A program made the translations under genes and the position numbers. From Pseudomonadales bacterium (lineage in GTDB: Bacteria > Pseudomonadota > Gammaproteobacteria > Pseudomonadales > Pseudohongiellaceae): 64,000 nucleotides of DNA. Under the pieces are notes generated by a model. That model was not told where the DNA came from and searched no databases. It was given only the letters and a program-made list of their open reading frames with translations. Position 1 is the first letter of the stretch; each line of letters opens with the position of its first letter. The DNA lies in assembly GCA_012103535.1 (NCBI GenBank), contig WLWQ01000003.1, forward strand, positions 620,001 to 684,000, in the 5' to 3' direction. Of the stretch, positions 28,099 to 36,592 are shown in pieces.

Positions 28099-29505
28099 TT
28101 AAGAGGCCAGAGGTAGAGTAACTGTAAACTGCGTGCCTTGATTTTCACCACTACTCACTGAAATGTTTCCCAAATGAGCCTTCGCTATGGCTAGGGCCAA
28201 GCTCAAGCCCAGCCCGCTACCTGGTTTGCTGCGGCTCATATCGCAGCGATAGAATCGCTGAAATATATTGGGTAACTCTTTCGAGTCAATTCCTACCCCG
28301 GTGTCTGAAATATTTATAAGCACATCGTTTCCGCTAACATCATCAGAAAGCGACACAGTTCCTTCCGCTGGCGTGTACTTTATGGCGTTGTCCAGTAAGT
28401 TTCCAATTAAGCGCTGCAAGAATTGTTTGTTACCTTTGATAGTGTGCTCGGATTGGATATTGCATTCCAACTTAATATTGTTTTGCGTTGCCAGTGGTTG
28501 GAAAAGTTCGCAAGCGTCATTGATCAAGGCAGTAAAGTTTAAAGACTCCATATCATGCACAAGGCCAGCTTCGGTTTCTGCAAGATCAAGCATGGTATTA
28601 ATTAGATGCAGCAGGCGATCACATTCTTCGATAGTGCTTCCTGCCATCTGTTCGTAATGTTCTTTATCGTGATCACTAGTTAACGAAGATTCTGCCAACC
28701 CCCTAATTCTTGCCAGCGGGCTTTTAAGATCGTGAGCAATGTTGTCAGTTATTTCGCGCATACTTTTTATAAGCAACTGAATCTTATCTAACATGCTGTT
28801 AAATGTTTCAGCGAGGCGATCTATCTCAGTGCCTTGATCAGACAATCTTACCCGCTCATCGAGGGCGCCATTGCTTATATCAATTGCCGTGTCCGTAACT
28901 TGTTGTACGCCTGACAGTGATTTTCTTCCCATTAGCCAGCCGGCAGCGAGCGACAAAATAATTAGAAAAGGAAAGCTTATTAGAAAAGTAAGCTGGAAGA
29001 TTTCGAGAACGTCAGCGCGTTCTTCCAGTGACTCGGTAATTTGTAATATGTAGCGCCCATCACCGTCGTCGATCAATCCGTAAACTGTCCGCGCCGGGAA
29101 TTCATGACTCTCTAGTTCAACAGTGCTAATTGCCGGTTCGCCTTGAACCATTGTCGCAGCGAAATTTTCTGGAGGTAGGTAGTCTTGCCAGTAGCCGTCG
29201 TCTGAGTTGCGCAACATAGACCCGTCTTCTGTGTACAGACGAAAAAGAACTTGAGACGATCCATCTTCAATCGCTTCCTGCTGCAGTTCCTGCCACAGAG
29301 GCACTATTCCTTGCGCAACGTAAAGTTCATTGAATTCTTCCAGATCATCTTCAAGATCTTCATCAACTTGATTAAGTAAAACAGTCGACGTCAAAAAATA
29401 GATTGTGCCAATGGCAAACAGAAAGAGGATTGAGGAGACAAAGGTGTACCAGACGGTTAGCCGTCCGGCCAGAGACTCTGGTTTAACTATCGCACTTAAG
29501 GACAT
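28099..29505 (-). CDS. Two-component sensor histidine kinase
   Basis: The 468-residue kinase has two membrane helices (about 20-42 and 170-192) around a 125-residue periplasmic sensor, then HAMP, the phospho-acceptor box NIAHDLKSPLARIRG with His258, and the ATPase boxes NLLDNAIKYT, DTGVGI and GSGLGLSLA. The arrangement is that of the QseC/CusS/PmrB group. Its start lies inside the response-regulator gene (23-bp overlap), so both are made together. The periplasmic domain has no motif that I can tie to a signal. The target genes are probably the acidic secreted protein upstream and perhaps the TonB receptor. Confidence 0.94.
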   Translation of the reverse strand: MSLSAIVKPESLAGRLTVWYTFVSSILFLFAIGTIYFLTSTVLLNQVDEDLEDDLEEFNELYVAQGIVPLWQELQQEAIEDGSSQVLFRLYTEDGSMLRNSDDGYWQDYLPPENFAATMVQGEPAISTVELESHEFPARTVYGLIDDGDGRYILQITESLEERADVLEIFQLTFLISFPFLIILSLAAGWLMGRKSLSGVQQVTDTAIDISNGALDERVRLSDQGTEIDRLAETFNSMLDKIQLLIKSMREITDNIAHDLKSPLARIRGLAESSLTSDHDKEHYEQMAGSTIEECDRLLHLINTMLDLAETEAGLVHDMESLNFTALINDACELFQPLATQNNIKLECNIQSEHTIKGNKQFLQRLIGNLLDNAIKYTPAEGTVSLSDDVSGNDVLINISDTGVGIDSKELPNIFQRFYRCDMSRSKPGSGLGLSLALAIAKAHLGNISVSSGENQGTQFTVTLPLAS

Positions 29506-30160
29506 AACCCACTCCTCGAATAGTATGAATTAGCGGGATATCGAATTCCTTGTCTACTTTATCTCTTAGTTTACAAACTCTTGCTTCTACTACGTTGGTA
29601 TGGGGATCGAAATTGTAATCCCACACGTGTTCCATAATCATCGATTTAGATACGATACGATTTTCATTGCGCATTAGATACTCAAGCAAACTGAATTCTC
29701 TAGGTTGAAGATTTATTTTCTTCTCACCCCGCATTACCTTTCGGGTGCGAATATCGATGGTTAAATCGTGAACGGAAAGATTGTTAGGCTCAACAATATG
29801 ATTTGCTCTACGAATAAGCGCCTGTAATCGAGCCAACAATTCAGACAATGCAAATGGTTTTGTTAGATAGTCATCTCCGCCAGTGTTAAAGCCCTTTACC
29901 CGATCATCCACAGATCGTTTTGCACTGAGTATTAGAACTGGCAGGTTTATATTGCTACTCCTGAGCTCATCGATTACTGATAATCCATCCATGCCAGGTA
30001 GCATGATGTCGATAATCCCTGCGTCATAGCTTTCCACCTGAGCCGCACTGAGCCCTTCGTCACCTTTAATGAAATGATCTACAACATAGCCCGCTTCTTT
30101 TAGACCTTTTATTACAAAAGTTGCGATTTTTATGTCGTCTTCAATTAAAACTATGCGCAT
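29483..30160 (-). CDS. OmpR-family response regulator
   Basis: The 225-residue regulator has a receiver domain with acidic pocket EDD (7-9), phospho-acceptor Asp51 (GIIDIMLPGMDG), LSAKR and DDYLTKPF, and a winged-helix output domain (REFSLLEYLMRN, SKSMIMEHVWDYNFDPHTNVVEARVCKLRDKVD). The family binds tandem half-sites about 11 bp apart, and such repeats lie 97-124 bp before its own start on the opposite strand. It is read away from the gene at 30354. Confidence 0.95.
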   Translation of the reverse strand: MRIVLIEDDIKIATFVIKGLKEAGYVVDHFIKGDEGLSAAQVESYDAGIIDIMLPGMDGLSVIDELRSSNINLPVLILSAKRSVDDRVKGFNTGGDDYLTKPFALSELLARLQALIRRANHIVEPNNLSVHDLTIDIRTRKVMRGEKKINLQPREFSLLEYLMRNENRIVSKSMIMEHVWDYNFDPHTNVVEARVCKLRDKVDKEFDIPLIHTIRGVGYVLKCDS

Positions 30161-30226
30161 AGGAAAAACCGGCTAAATAAAGTCAACCACGCTAGAATCT
30201 TAGCACAACGCACCCGATCTCATTTA

Positions 30227-30290
30227 ATTACCATCGCCTCAAAAACATTACCATCCGGTAATCCTCTGGTAAGCCTACGGTTAGGTTTAA
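30227..30290. promoter_or_regulatory. Tandem 11-bp-spaced response-regulator sites
   Basis: Three direct half-sites, GGTAAT (30257), GGTAAG (30268) and GGTTAG (30279), are spaced exactly 11 bp apart, one helical turn, as OmpR-family regulators require. Two inverted copies, ATTACCATC at 30227 and 30247, face the regulator gene. The direct run ends just upstream of the -35 zone of the -10-like TATAAA at 30311, the arrangement of an activated promoter. Confidence 0.6.
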
Positions 30291-30353
30291 TGCATAGCAT
30301 GGCAACTGGTTATAAAAGCCACGTTGGCACAGCAAATAACCAGGAGGTTTGCC

Positions 30354-31481
30354 ATGATTAAACAACTTTTTTTAGTTCTAGTTTGTGTTTGTTGTTTCTT
30401 TGCGGTGGGTGTTTATGCACAGGAATATCCCACCGTTACTGTAGATTCAACAAATTTCACTATTGATATACCGTATGCAGAATACGAAGACGAAGAAGGG
30501 GATACAAAAGCCCTGTCAGCTGAATTAACTGCTCCCGTAGACACCAGTGATTTCACATTCACTTTAAACACTACAACTCTGTCAGATGTCGCCGTCGATG
30601 CACCAGCATCGGTGGAAGGTGATGGAGCTTGTTCTCAAACCACCAATGCACAGTTTCTTTCATGCCGTTCCGATGTGCAGGATGATTTTTTTGAGAAGCA
30701 AGCGGTCTGCTTCAATTTCTCGGACGAAGAAGAACGTTCAGAGTGTTTTGCCGAAGCAGAAGAAGAACGACTGGAAGGATTAGAAGAATGTGATGACATC
30801 GAAGAAGCACACGAAAATCTATGTGCAGTATTGGGTGAAGATCCTTACGACCCGGATCTTGACGATATAACGTTTGTTAGTCTGGATGATATCGCTGCTA
30901 ATCCTAATCCTTACTTTCCTTTAGTAGTTGGTAATACCTGGGTGTATGAAAACGACGAGGAAACAATAACCGTCACTGTGCTTGACCAAACACGGGAAAT
31001 TGATGGAGTCGAAGCCATCGTAGTACAAGACGTAGTCATGGAAGAAGGGGAACTGGTTGAAGATACCTTTGACTGGTACGCCCAGGACGATGAAGGCAAC
31101 GTTTGGTATATGGGTGAGCTGTCTCGCAACTATGAAGACGGAGAACTTAGTGACATAGACGGATCCTGGGAAGCTGGGGAAGAAGGCGCGAAGGCCGGTA
31201 TCTTGTTTAGGGCTATGCCAATTGTCGATGAAGTGCTGAGACAAGAGTATGCAATCGGTGAAGCTGAAGACATTGGCCAAACTGTTCGCCTGGATTCTGA
31301 TGAGTCAACAGACTCGGGTTTTGAATGTAATAGTAATTGCCTCGAAACTTTAGAATCGACACCACTCGAACCAGAAGCCTTGGAAACGAAAATCTATTTA
31401 CCAGGAACCGGTTTGCTGATGGAAATAGATCTAGAGGAAGACTCTCGCATTGAGTTGTCGGAATTCATTCCCGGAAACTAA
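30354..31481 (+). CDS. Acidic cysteine-containing secreted protein
   Basis: The protein has 375 residues. ATG 30354 is fixed by a perfect AGGAGG six bases upstream and opens a signal peptide ending VYA-Q. The N-terminal half has six or more cysteines inside a very acidic helical stretch (about 105-165, many Glu/Asp runs). The second half begins GNTWVYEND and carries GVEAIVVQDVV, DWYAQDDEGNVWYMGE and related pieces, a recurrent domain of unknown function in secreted bacterial proteins. It is divergent from the response-regulator gene with operator-like repeats between, and ends in a good terminator. The acidity suggests cation binding, but this is inference. Confidence 0.8.
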   Translation: MIKQLFLVLVCVCCFFAVGVYAQEYPTVTVDSTNFTIDIPYAEYEDEEGDTKALSAELTAPVDTSDFTFTLNTTTLSDVAVDAPASVEGDGACSQTTNAQFLSCRSDVQDDFFEKQAVCFNFSDEEERSECFAEAEEERLEGLEECDDIEEAHENLCAVLGEDPYDPDLDDITFVSLDDIAANPNPYFPLVVGNTWVYENDEETITVTVLDQTREIDGVEAIVVQDVVMEEGELVEDTFDWYAQDDEGNVWYMGELSRNYEDGELSDIDGSWEAGEEGAKAGILFRAMPIVDEVLRQEYAIGEAEDIGQTVRLDSDESTDSGFECNSNCLETLESTPLEPEALETKIYLPGTGLLMEIDLEEDSRIELSEFIPGN

Positions 31482-31542
31482 GCTCAATTCCTTTTAAGCC
31501 TACCAAGTCCCAAATTGGCAAAGTGCTCTCCTTGGTAGTATT

Positions 31543-31587
31543 GCGGCCACACCTGAATTTACTTCCCTGGGTGTGGTCGCTCTTTTA
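31543..31587 (+). terminator. Rho-independent terminator after the acidic secreted protein
   Basis: An 11-bp stem (GCGGCCACACC with GGTGTGGTCGC, one G-T wobble) and a 16-base loop are followed by TCTTTT. It lies 61 bp after the stop codon at 31481 and before the prpE gene, separating the two transcripts. Confidence 0.78.
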
Positions 31588-31643
31588 GTCTGATATTTGC
31601 GTATTCTTTTGATACTCTCTTTTTTCGTTTATAGGAGAGAGCA

Positions 31644-33569
31644 ATGTCATCAGATAGCAGCGATGCATTCGATCAAGTTCATGATCTATCTTTGTCAGAT
31701 CCAGATAAGTTCTGGGGATCCGCGGCCGAAGAAATTCACTGGACGAAAAAGCCAAGCGTCATTCTCGATGCCAGCGAAAGCCCACACGGAAAATGGTTTG
31801 TCGATGGGGAGTTAAACAGCTGTTACAACGCAGTAGATCGACACGTGGAAGCTGGTCGAGGCGACGAGCTTGCGCTGATCTACGATAGTCCCGTAACCGA
31901 CACCGTAAAGAAATATACTTTCTCCGAATTGCAAGAACAGACTGCTCTCTTTGCTGGCGCTTTAGAAAATGCAGGAGTTGAAAAAGGTGACCGCGTCATC
32001 GTCTACATGCCGATGATTCCGGAAACAGTCATAGCCATGTTGGCCTGTGCGCGCATCGGTGCAATTCACGGCGTGGTGTTCGGCGGTTTCGCTTCCAACG
32101 AATTGGCAGTTCGCATCGACGATGCGGAACCGAAAGTAATCGTAACAGCTAGCTGTGGTATCGAAGTCAATCGCATCATTCCCTACATGCCATTGCTAAA
32201 TGGTGCAATCGACATCGCGAGTCACAAACCCTCTTCTGTAATCGTTTGCCAAAGACCTGAAGTTGATGCAGAAATTATCGCTGGAAGAGACATAAGTTGG
32301 GACGATGCCATTGCTGCAGCAACGCCAACGGACTGTGTATCACTTAAGGCTACCGACCCTCTCTATATTCTTTATACCTCCGGCACTACTGGTATTCCCA
32401 AAGGTGTAGTCAGAGACAATGGCGGTCATGCTGTCGCCCTAAACTGGACGATGAAATCGATTTATAACGTGGAGGCTGGCGATGTGTATTGGGCGGCTTC
32501 CGACGTTGGTTGGGTAGTGGGCCATTCATACATAGTTTACGGCCCTTTGTTTAAAGGTTGCACAACAATCTTGTTCGAAGGCAAACCGGTAGGTACACCC
32601 GATGCTGGTGCATTCTGGCGGGTAATTGCTGAACACAAAGTGAAAGCCTTATTCACGGCGCCAACCGCTTTTCGTGCAATAAAAAAAGAAGATCCCGACG
32701 CCAACCTATTAAAGCAATACGATCTGAGTAATTTCGAAATCCTCTTCTTAGCCGGAGAGAGAACTGATCCTGATACCTTGCATTGGGCAGAGGACAAGTT
32801 ACAAAAGCCAGTGATTGATCACTGGTGGCAAACAGAAACTGGTTGGTCAATCGCAGCAAACTGCATGGGCTTGGGCATGCTGCCGGTGAAAGCAGGTTCT
32901 CCTACCAAACCAGCACCAGGTTGGCAGTTAGATGTGTTGGATGAAAACTGCAATCCGCTTCCAAACGGAGAGGTTGGCGCACTATGTGGCAAATTACCAA
33001 TGCCACCAGGTTCAATGCTTACCTTATGGAATGCTCCTGATCGTTTTGTAGAAAGCTACTTCGAAGAATTTCCTGGTTACTACAAAACCGCCGACGCAGG
33101 TTTTATCGATGAAGATGGTTACGTCTTTGTCATGAGCCGTACCGATGACATTATTAATGTGGCCGGCCATCGTCTTTCAACCGGCGGCATGGAAGAAGTA
33201 TTAACCGGTCATCCTGATGTCGCCGAGTGCGCAGTGATTGGCGTTGCGGATCAACTAAAAGGTCAGTTACCGGTCGGATTTCTTGTATTGAAATCTGGCG
33301 TATTAAAAGAATCGGAACAGATAGTCGCAGAATGTGTGCAACGCGTTAGAGATCAGATAGGTCCAGTGGCTGCATTTAAACAAGCGGCAGTAGTAGCACG
33401 CTTACCAAAAACCCGCTCGGGGAAGATTCTGCGCGGCACTATGCAGAAGATCGCCGACAATGAAGAATATCGAATGCCGGCAACCATCGATGATCCGGTA
33501 ATACTCGATGAAATTGATGATGTGTTGCAGAGTTTAGGGCTTTCTAGCGCCAGAGAATCTACTAAGTGA
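31644..33569 (+). CDS. prpE: Propionate-CoA ligase (propionyl-CoA synthetase)
   Basis: The 641-residue enzyme belongs to the acetyl-CoA-synthetase superfamily. It has the AMP-binding loop YTSGTTGIPKG (about residue 246), a GHSYIVYGPL stretch and the C-terminal SGKILRG with the catalytic, acetylation-prone lysine. The segment VVRDNGGHAVAL after the loop is PrpE-like; acetyl-CoA synthetases have HTTGGY there, so propionate is the likely substrate, with ATP and CoA. AGGAGAG lies seven bases before the ATG. No prpBCD methylcitrate genes adjoin, so this is an isolated prpE. The small membrane gene at 33566 overlaps its end. Confidence 0.92.
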   Translation: MSSDSSDAFDQVHDLSLSDPDKFWGSAAEEIHWTKKPSVILDASESPHGKWFVDGELNSCYNAVDRHVEAGRGDELALIYDSPVTDTVKKYTFSELQEQTALFAGALENAGVEKGDRVIVYMPMIPETVIAMLACARIGAIHGVVFGGFASNELAVRIDDAEPKVIVTASCGIEVNRIIPYMPLLNGAIDIASHKPSSVIVCQRPEVDAEIIAGRDISWDDAIAAATPTDCVSLKATDPLYILYTSGTTGIPKGVVRDNGGHAVALNWTMKSIYNVEAGDVYWAASDVGWVVGHSYIVYGPLFKGCTTILFEGKPVGTPDAGAFWRVIAEHKVKALFTAPTAFRAIKKEDPDANLLKQYDLSNFEILFLAGERTDPDTLHWAEDKLQKPVIDHWWQTETGWSIAANCMGLGMLPVKAGSPTKPAPGWQLDVLDENCNPLPNGEVGALCGKLPMPPGSMLTLWNAPDRFVESYFEEFPGYYKTADAGFIDEDGYVFVMSRTDDIINVAGHRLSTGGMEEVLTGHPDVAECAVIGVADQLKGQLPVGFLVLKSGVLKESEQIVAECVQRVRDQIGPVAAFKQAAVVARLPKTRSGKILRGTMQKIADNEEYRMPATIDDPVILDEIDDVLQSLGLSSARESTK

Positions 33570-33886
33570 AAATAAGTCCATTGCGACACAGCTATTTAGT
33601 GCTTTGCATAGCGACTACGCTACTACTTGCTCTTTACCAATCTATACCGGAAATGAATACGATGTTGCTGCGCATACTGTATTTACTTTCATTTCCGAGT
33701 GGAATTTTGATTCATGCAGCGCTGAGTTTTCTCGGATTTAATCTTTCAAATGGAACTGCAATTGTTCTTGTATTCGGAATGTTAGCCACAACAGCCGGAT
33801 ACGTTCAATGGTTTACGCTAACGCCAAAATTATTCAAGGCATACAGCCAGAGAAAATCTTCAGTTAAAGATCAGATAGTGGAATAG
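33566..33886 (+). CDS. Small membrane protein of unknown function
   Basis: The frame starts at GTG 33566, overlapping the prpE stop codon by four bases (GTGA), which suggests translational coupling. The 106-residue product has three hydrophobic segments (about 10-27, 32-52 and 61-82) and a basic tail. I do not recognise a family. The start choice rests on the overlap only. Confidence 0.6.
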   Translation: MKISPLRHSYLVLCIATTLLLALYQSIPEMNTMLLRILYLLSFPSGILIHAALSFLGFNLSNGTAIVLVFGMLATTAGYVQWFTLTPKLFKAYSQRKSSVKDQIVE

Positions 33887-33952
33887 ATTGGAAACGAGTC
33901 ATTACAAATGGCAATCTGTTGCTAGATTATTCTGAACTTTTCAAAACACTTC

Positions 33953-34000
33953 TTGTCATACCTATAACTACTAAGTATATTACCTCGTAGTTATAGGTAT
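33953..34000 (+). promoter_or_regulatory. padR promoter with a perfect 14-bp dyad operator
   Basis: ATACCTATAACTAC (33958-33971) and its exact reverse complement (33987-34000) are 15 bp apart. A sigma-70 promoter overlaps them: TTGTCA (33953-33958), 17-bp spacer, TATATT (33976-33981). One arm fills the spacer and the other covers the start of transcription, so binding would block RNA polymerase. Autorepression by the PadR protein is the obvious reading. Confidence 0.75.
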
Positions 34001-34010
34001 AGGCTTCAGT

Positions 34011-34346
34011 ATGTCAAAAACTAATCCTGCTTTTATGTCTGGGGTGCCAGAGTTACTGGTATTGCGCTTGCTTACGCGTGATGAAATGTATGGTTATGAA
34101 TTGGTTAAAGCAATTAGAAACACAACGCTTGAATCAATTACGTTGGCCGAAGGAGTTGTCTATCCAGTGTTACATAACCTTGAAGCAAAAGGTATGTTGC
34201 GCTCAAGAGAAGTAGAGGCTAATGGAAGATCACGGGTTTACTACAAGACGACAGCAAAGGGTAAAAGAAGACTAAAAGAACTTTTGAAAGAATGGGATCG
34301 CGTTAGCGGGGGAATTAACGCGGCTCTTGGAGATACCTATGCATGA
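34011..34346 (+). CDS. PadR-family transcriptional regulator
   Basis: The 111-residue protein is a compact winged helix of PadR subfamily size: ELLVLRLLTRDEMYGYELVKAI (about residues 14-35), then LAEGVVYPVLHNLEAKGMLRS recognition helix and wing SRVYYKTTAKGKRRLKEL. It should bind the 14-bp dyad in front of its gene as a dimer. The next gene overlaps its stop by eight bases and encodes a membrane partner, the usual pairing in which PadR controls a HAAS/permease-type protein. Confidence 0.93.
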   Translation: MSKTNPAFMSGVPELLVLRLLTRDEMYGYELVKAIRNTTLESITLAEGVVYPVLHNLEAKGMLRSREVEANGRSRVYYKTTAKGKRRLKELLKEWDRVSGGINAALGDTYA

Positions 34347-35061
34347 ATTGGATTTAAATAGACTCAATAAAAGATTACTTCTTGGAGGGGTGGCTCCAAA
34401 GTTTGCAAGTCGAATAGCTAAAGAGCTCGAGAATCATATAGCTGAATTGATAGCAAAAGAAAAACAGACTGGGCTTTCAGAGCAAGAAGCCAGACAAAAT
34501 GCCAGAGAAAAAATTGGTGACGAAGATCGCATAGTCGAAGAGGCGTTGGCTAAGCCTGCAATAAAGTCCTGGTCTTTTCGCTATCCGAAAACGGTATTTC
34601 TAATTGCGCCAATAGCCATTTATTTGATGTCCGCACTGGCACTAACAATTCTCTATGCAGTTTTAGCCTTCACCGCCTTCGATTTTAGCCCGGCTGGTCC
34701 CTGGCCTGTTTGGTATTACTGGTTCGCCAAGTTAGCCGCCTATTTTTCGGAGTACTTACTGACTCCGCTAATTGCACTGTACTTCTGTGTACTGGCAATA
34801 AATCGAAACGTTGTTTTTCTGTGGCCCATGGTTGGATTACTCCTAGTTGTCTTCATAGGCTCCGGTTGGGAAACCTCAATAGAAATGCCTGTGGATGAGC
34901 GAAATGGTGGCATGAGTTTTAGCTGGGGATATGCCTTTATTCCCTGGCGCCCGGTGCAAATGGAATGGGTACAATCCATCGAGCAATTAGCAAGAATCGC
35001 AGTGACCATGGGATTGGTGTACATGTTACCGAAGTACTACCAACCCTATGCCGAGGGCTAA
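34339..35061 (+). CDS. HAAS/DUF1700-like membrane protein, PadR partner
   Basis: The protein has 240 residues from ATG 34339, which is preceded by GGAG at six bases; a TTG at 34327 is a weaker alternative. The first 75 residues are a helical amphipathic domain of HAAS or permease-prefix type (HIAELIAKEKQTGLSEQEARQNAREKIGDED is cut short here to its idea: SEQEARQNAREKIGDED). Four or five membrane segments follow. Such proteins are co-encoded with PadR regulators and are thought to sense membrane or ligand state, but the mechanism is unknown. A terminator follows directly. Confidence 0.75.
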   Translation: MHELDLNRLNKRLLLGGVAPKFASRIAKELENHIAELIAKEKQTGLSEQEARQNAREKIGDEDRIVEEALAKPAIKSWSFRYPKTVFLIAPIAIYLMSALALTILYAVLAFTAFDFSPAGPWPVWYYWFAKLAAYFSEYLLTPLIALYFCVLAINRNVVFLWPMVGLLLVVFIGSGWETSIEMPVDERNGGMSFSWGYAFIPWRPVQMEWVQSIEQLARIAVTMGLVYMLPKYYQPYAEG

Positions 35062-35083
35062 GAACAAAGAGGGAGAAGTTGAT

Positions 35084-35117
35084 GGGCTATCGACGGGTAG
35101 CCCTATTTTTTATTTTT
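35084..35117 (+). terminator. Rho-independent terminator after the padR operon
   Basis: A seven-pair stem (GGGCTAT with GTAGCCC, one wobble) and loop CGACGG are followed by TATTTTTTATTTTT. The T tract overlaps the stop codon of the convergent gltD gene (35110-35112), so the two transcription units are packed end to end. Confidence 0.75.
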
Positions 35118-36546
35118 CCAGATAAGCGTCAATTGCACTGGCAACCAATCGGCCTTCATCGATCGCACGAACTACCAATGACTGACCACTGCGACAATCG
35201 CCGGCAGCAAATACTTTTTCATTTGTAGTGACAAATTTGCCGTAGTCGGCTTTGTAGTTGGAGCGTTGATCCAGTTCCAAACTGAGTGGTTTACTGATGT
35301 AGTGCTCTGGTCCCAAGAAGCCCATCGATAGCAAAATCAAATCAGCTTCCCAGAACTGAACTGTGCCTGGAACTTCCTCAAAATTGGAATCAACCTCCAC
35401 CGTATTTATGCCCAGGAGATTGCCAGCTTCATCACGTACAAACTCTTTACCAGAGATTGAATAGACGCGCGGATCCTTACCATCACGAGCAGCCGCTTCT
35501 TCGTGTCCATAGTCGACGCGAAAAATAACTGGCCAGGTTGGCCAGGGATTATCATCACCACGGTCCGCTGGGGGCCTTGGCATAATCTCGAAATTTACTA
35601 GCGACTTGCAACCATGCCGGAGTGAAGTACCGATACAGTCTGTACCTGTATCACCACCACCGATAACAATTACATCCTTGTCTTTTGCCGTAATGTAATT
35701 GCCGTCTTCCAGGTTGGAATCCAACAGGCTCCTGGTATTCTTGAGTAGAAATTCCATCGCAAAGTGCACACCGTCACCTTCGCGACTTGGAATTTGTAAA
35801 TCACGGGGAGTCGTTGCTCCGGTCGCCAGCAAAATAGCATCGAAATCATTAACGAGTTGTTCGATTGCGATGCCGTTCTCGCCGCTGCCGCCAACATCGG
35901 CATTAACAATAAAGTTGATGCCTTCTTCTTGCAAAATGTTTACCCGACGATCGACGACAGCCTTATCCAATTTCATGTTTGGAATGCCGTACATTAATAA
36001 TCCGCCAATGCGGTCATCCCGTTCATAAACCGTTACTTCGTGGCCAGCATGATTAAGTTGCGCGGCAGCCGCCAGGCCGGCTGGACCCGAACCAACCACG
36101 GCTACGGTTTTTCCGGAACGAAAATGTGGGGGGTTCGCAACTACCCATCCCTCTTCAAATCCTTTATCAGCGATGGCGCATTCGATGTTCTTAATAGTGA
36201 CGGCGGGTTCGTTAATTCCCAAGACGCAGGCCCCTTCGCAGGGAGCAGGGCAGACCCGGCCGGTAAATTCTGGAAAATTATTGGTTTTGTGCAAGCGGTC
36301 CAACGCTTCCTTCCAGCGATTGTTGTAAACCAGATCGTTCCATTCAGGAATTAGGTTGTAGACCGGGCAACCTTCGCCCGATTGGCAGAAAGGAACACCG
36401 CAGTCCATGCAGCGTGCACCTTGGGTGGCAAGATGTTCGTCTTGATGGTCGGTGTAGATTTCTTTGAAGTCGATTAAACGCTCCATCGCATCGCGATAGG
36501 TTTCAGTCTTACGTTCAAATTCTTTAAATCCAGTGGGCTTGCCCAT
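35110..36546 (-). CDS. gltD: Glutamate synthase small subunit
   Basis: The 478-residue subunit has the N-terminal cysteine cluster [10 protein letters not shown]...GCPVYN for two 4Fe-4S centres, CPAPCEGAC, an FAD-binding [13 protein letters not shown] motif (about residue 152), and an NADPH-binding GGGDTGTDC motif (about 295). It oxidises NADPH and passes electrons to GltB, which makes glutamate from glutamine and 2-oxoglutarate. It lies 46 bp downstream of gltB in the same orientation, the usual order. Confidence 0.97.
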   Translation of the reverse strand: MGKPTGFKEFERKTETYRDAMERLIDFKEIYTDHQDEHLATQGARCMDCGVPFCQSGEGCPVYNLIPEWNDLVYNNRWKEALDRLHKTNNFPEFTGRVCPAPCEGACVLGINEPAVTIKNIECAIADKGFEEGWVVANPPHFRSGKTVAVVGSGPAGLAAAAQLNHAGHEVTVYERDDRIGGLLMYGIPNMKLDKAVVDRRVNILQEEGINFIVNADVGGSGENGIAIEQLVNDFDAILLATGATTPRDLQIPSREGDGVHFAMEFLLKNTRSLLDSNLEDGNYITAKDKDVIVIGGGDTGTDCIGTSLRHGCKSLVNFEIMPRPPADRGDDNPWPTWPVIFRVDYGHEEAAARDGKDPRVYSISGKEFVRDEAGNLLGINTVEVDSNFEEVPGTVQFWEADLILLSMGFLGPEHYISKPLSLELDQRSNYKADYGKFVTTNEKVFAAGDCRSGQSLVVRAIDEGRLVASAIDAYLEK

Positions 36547-36592
36547 CTACCGTCCTACTTTTTTAATTTTTTTCTTAGTAATGGTCAAACCA

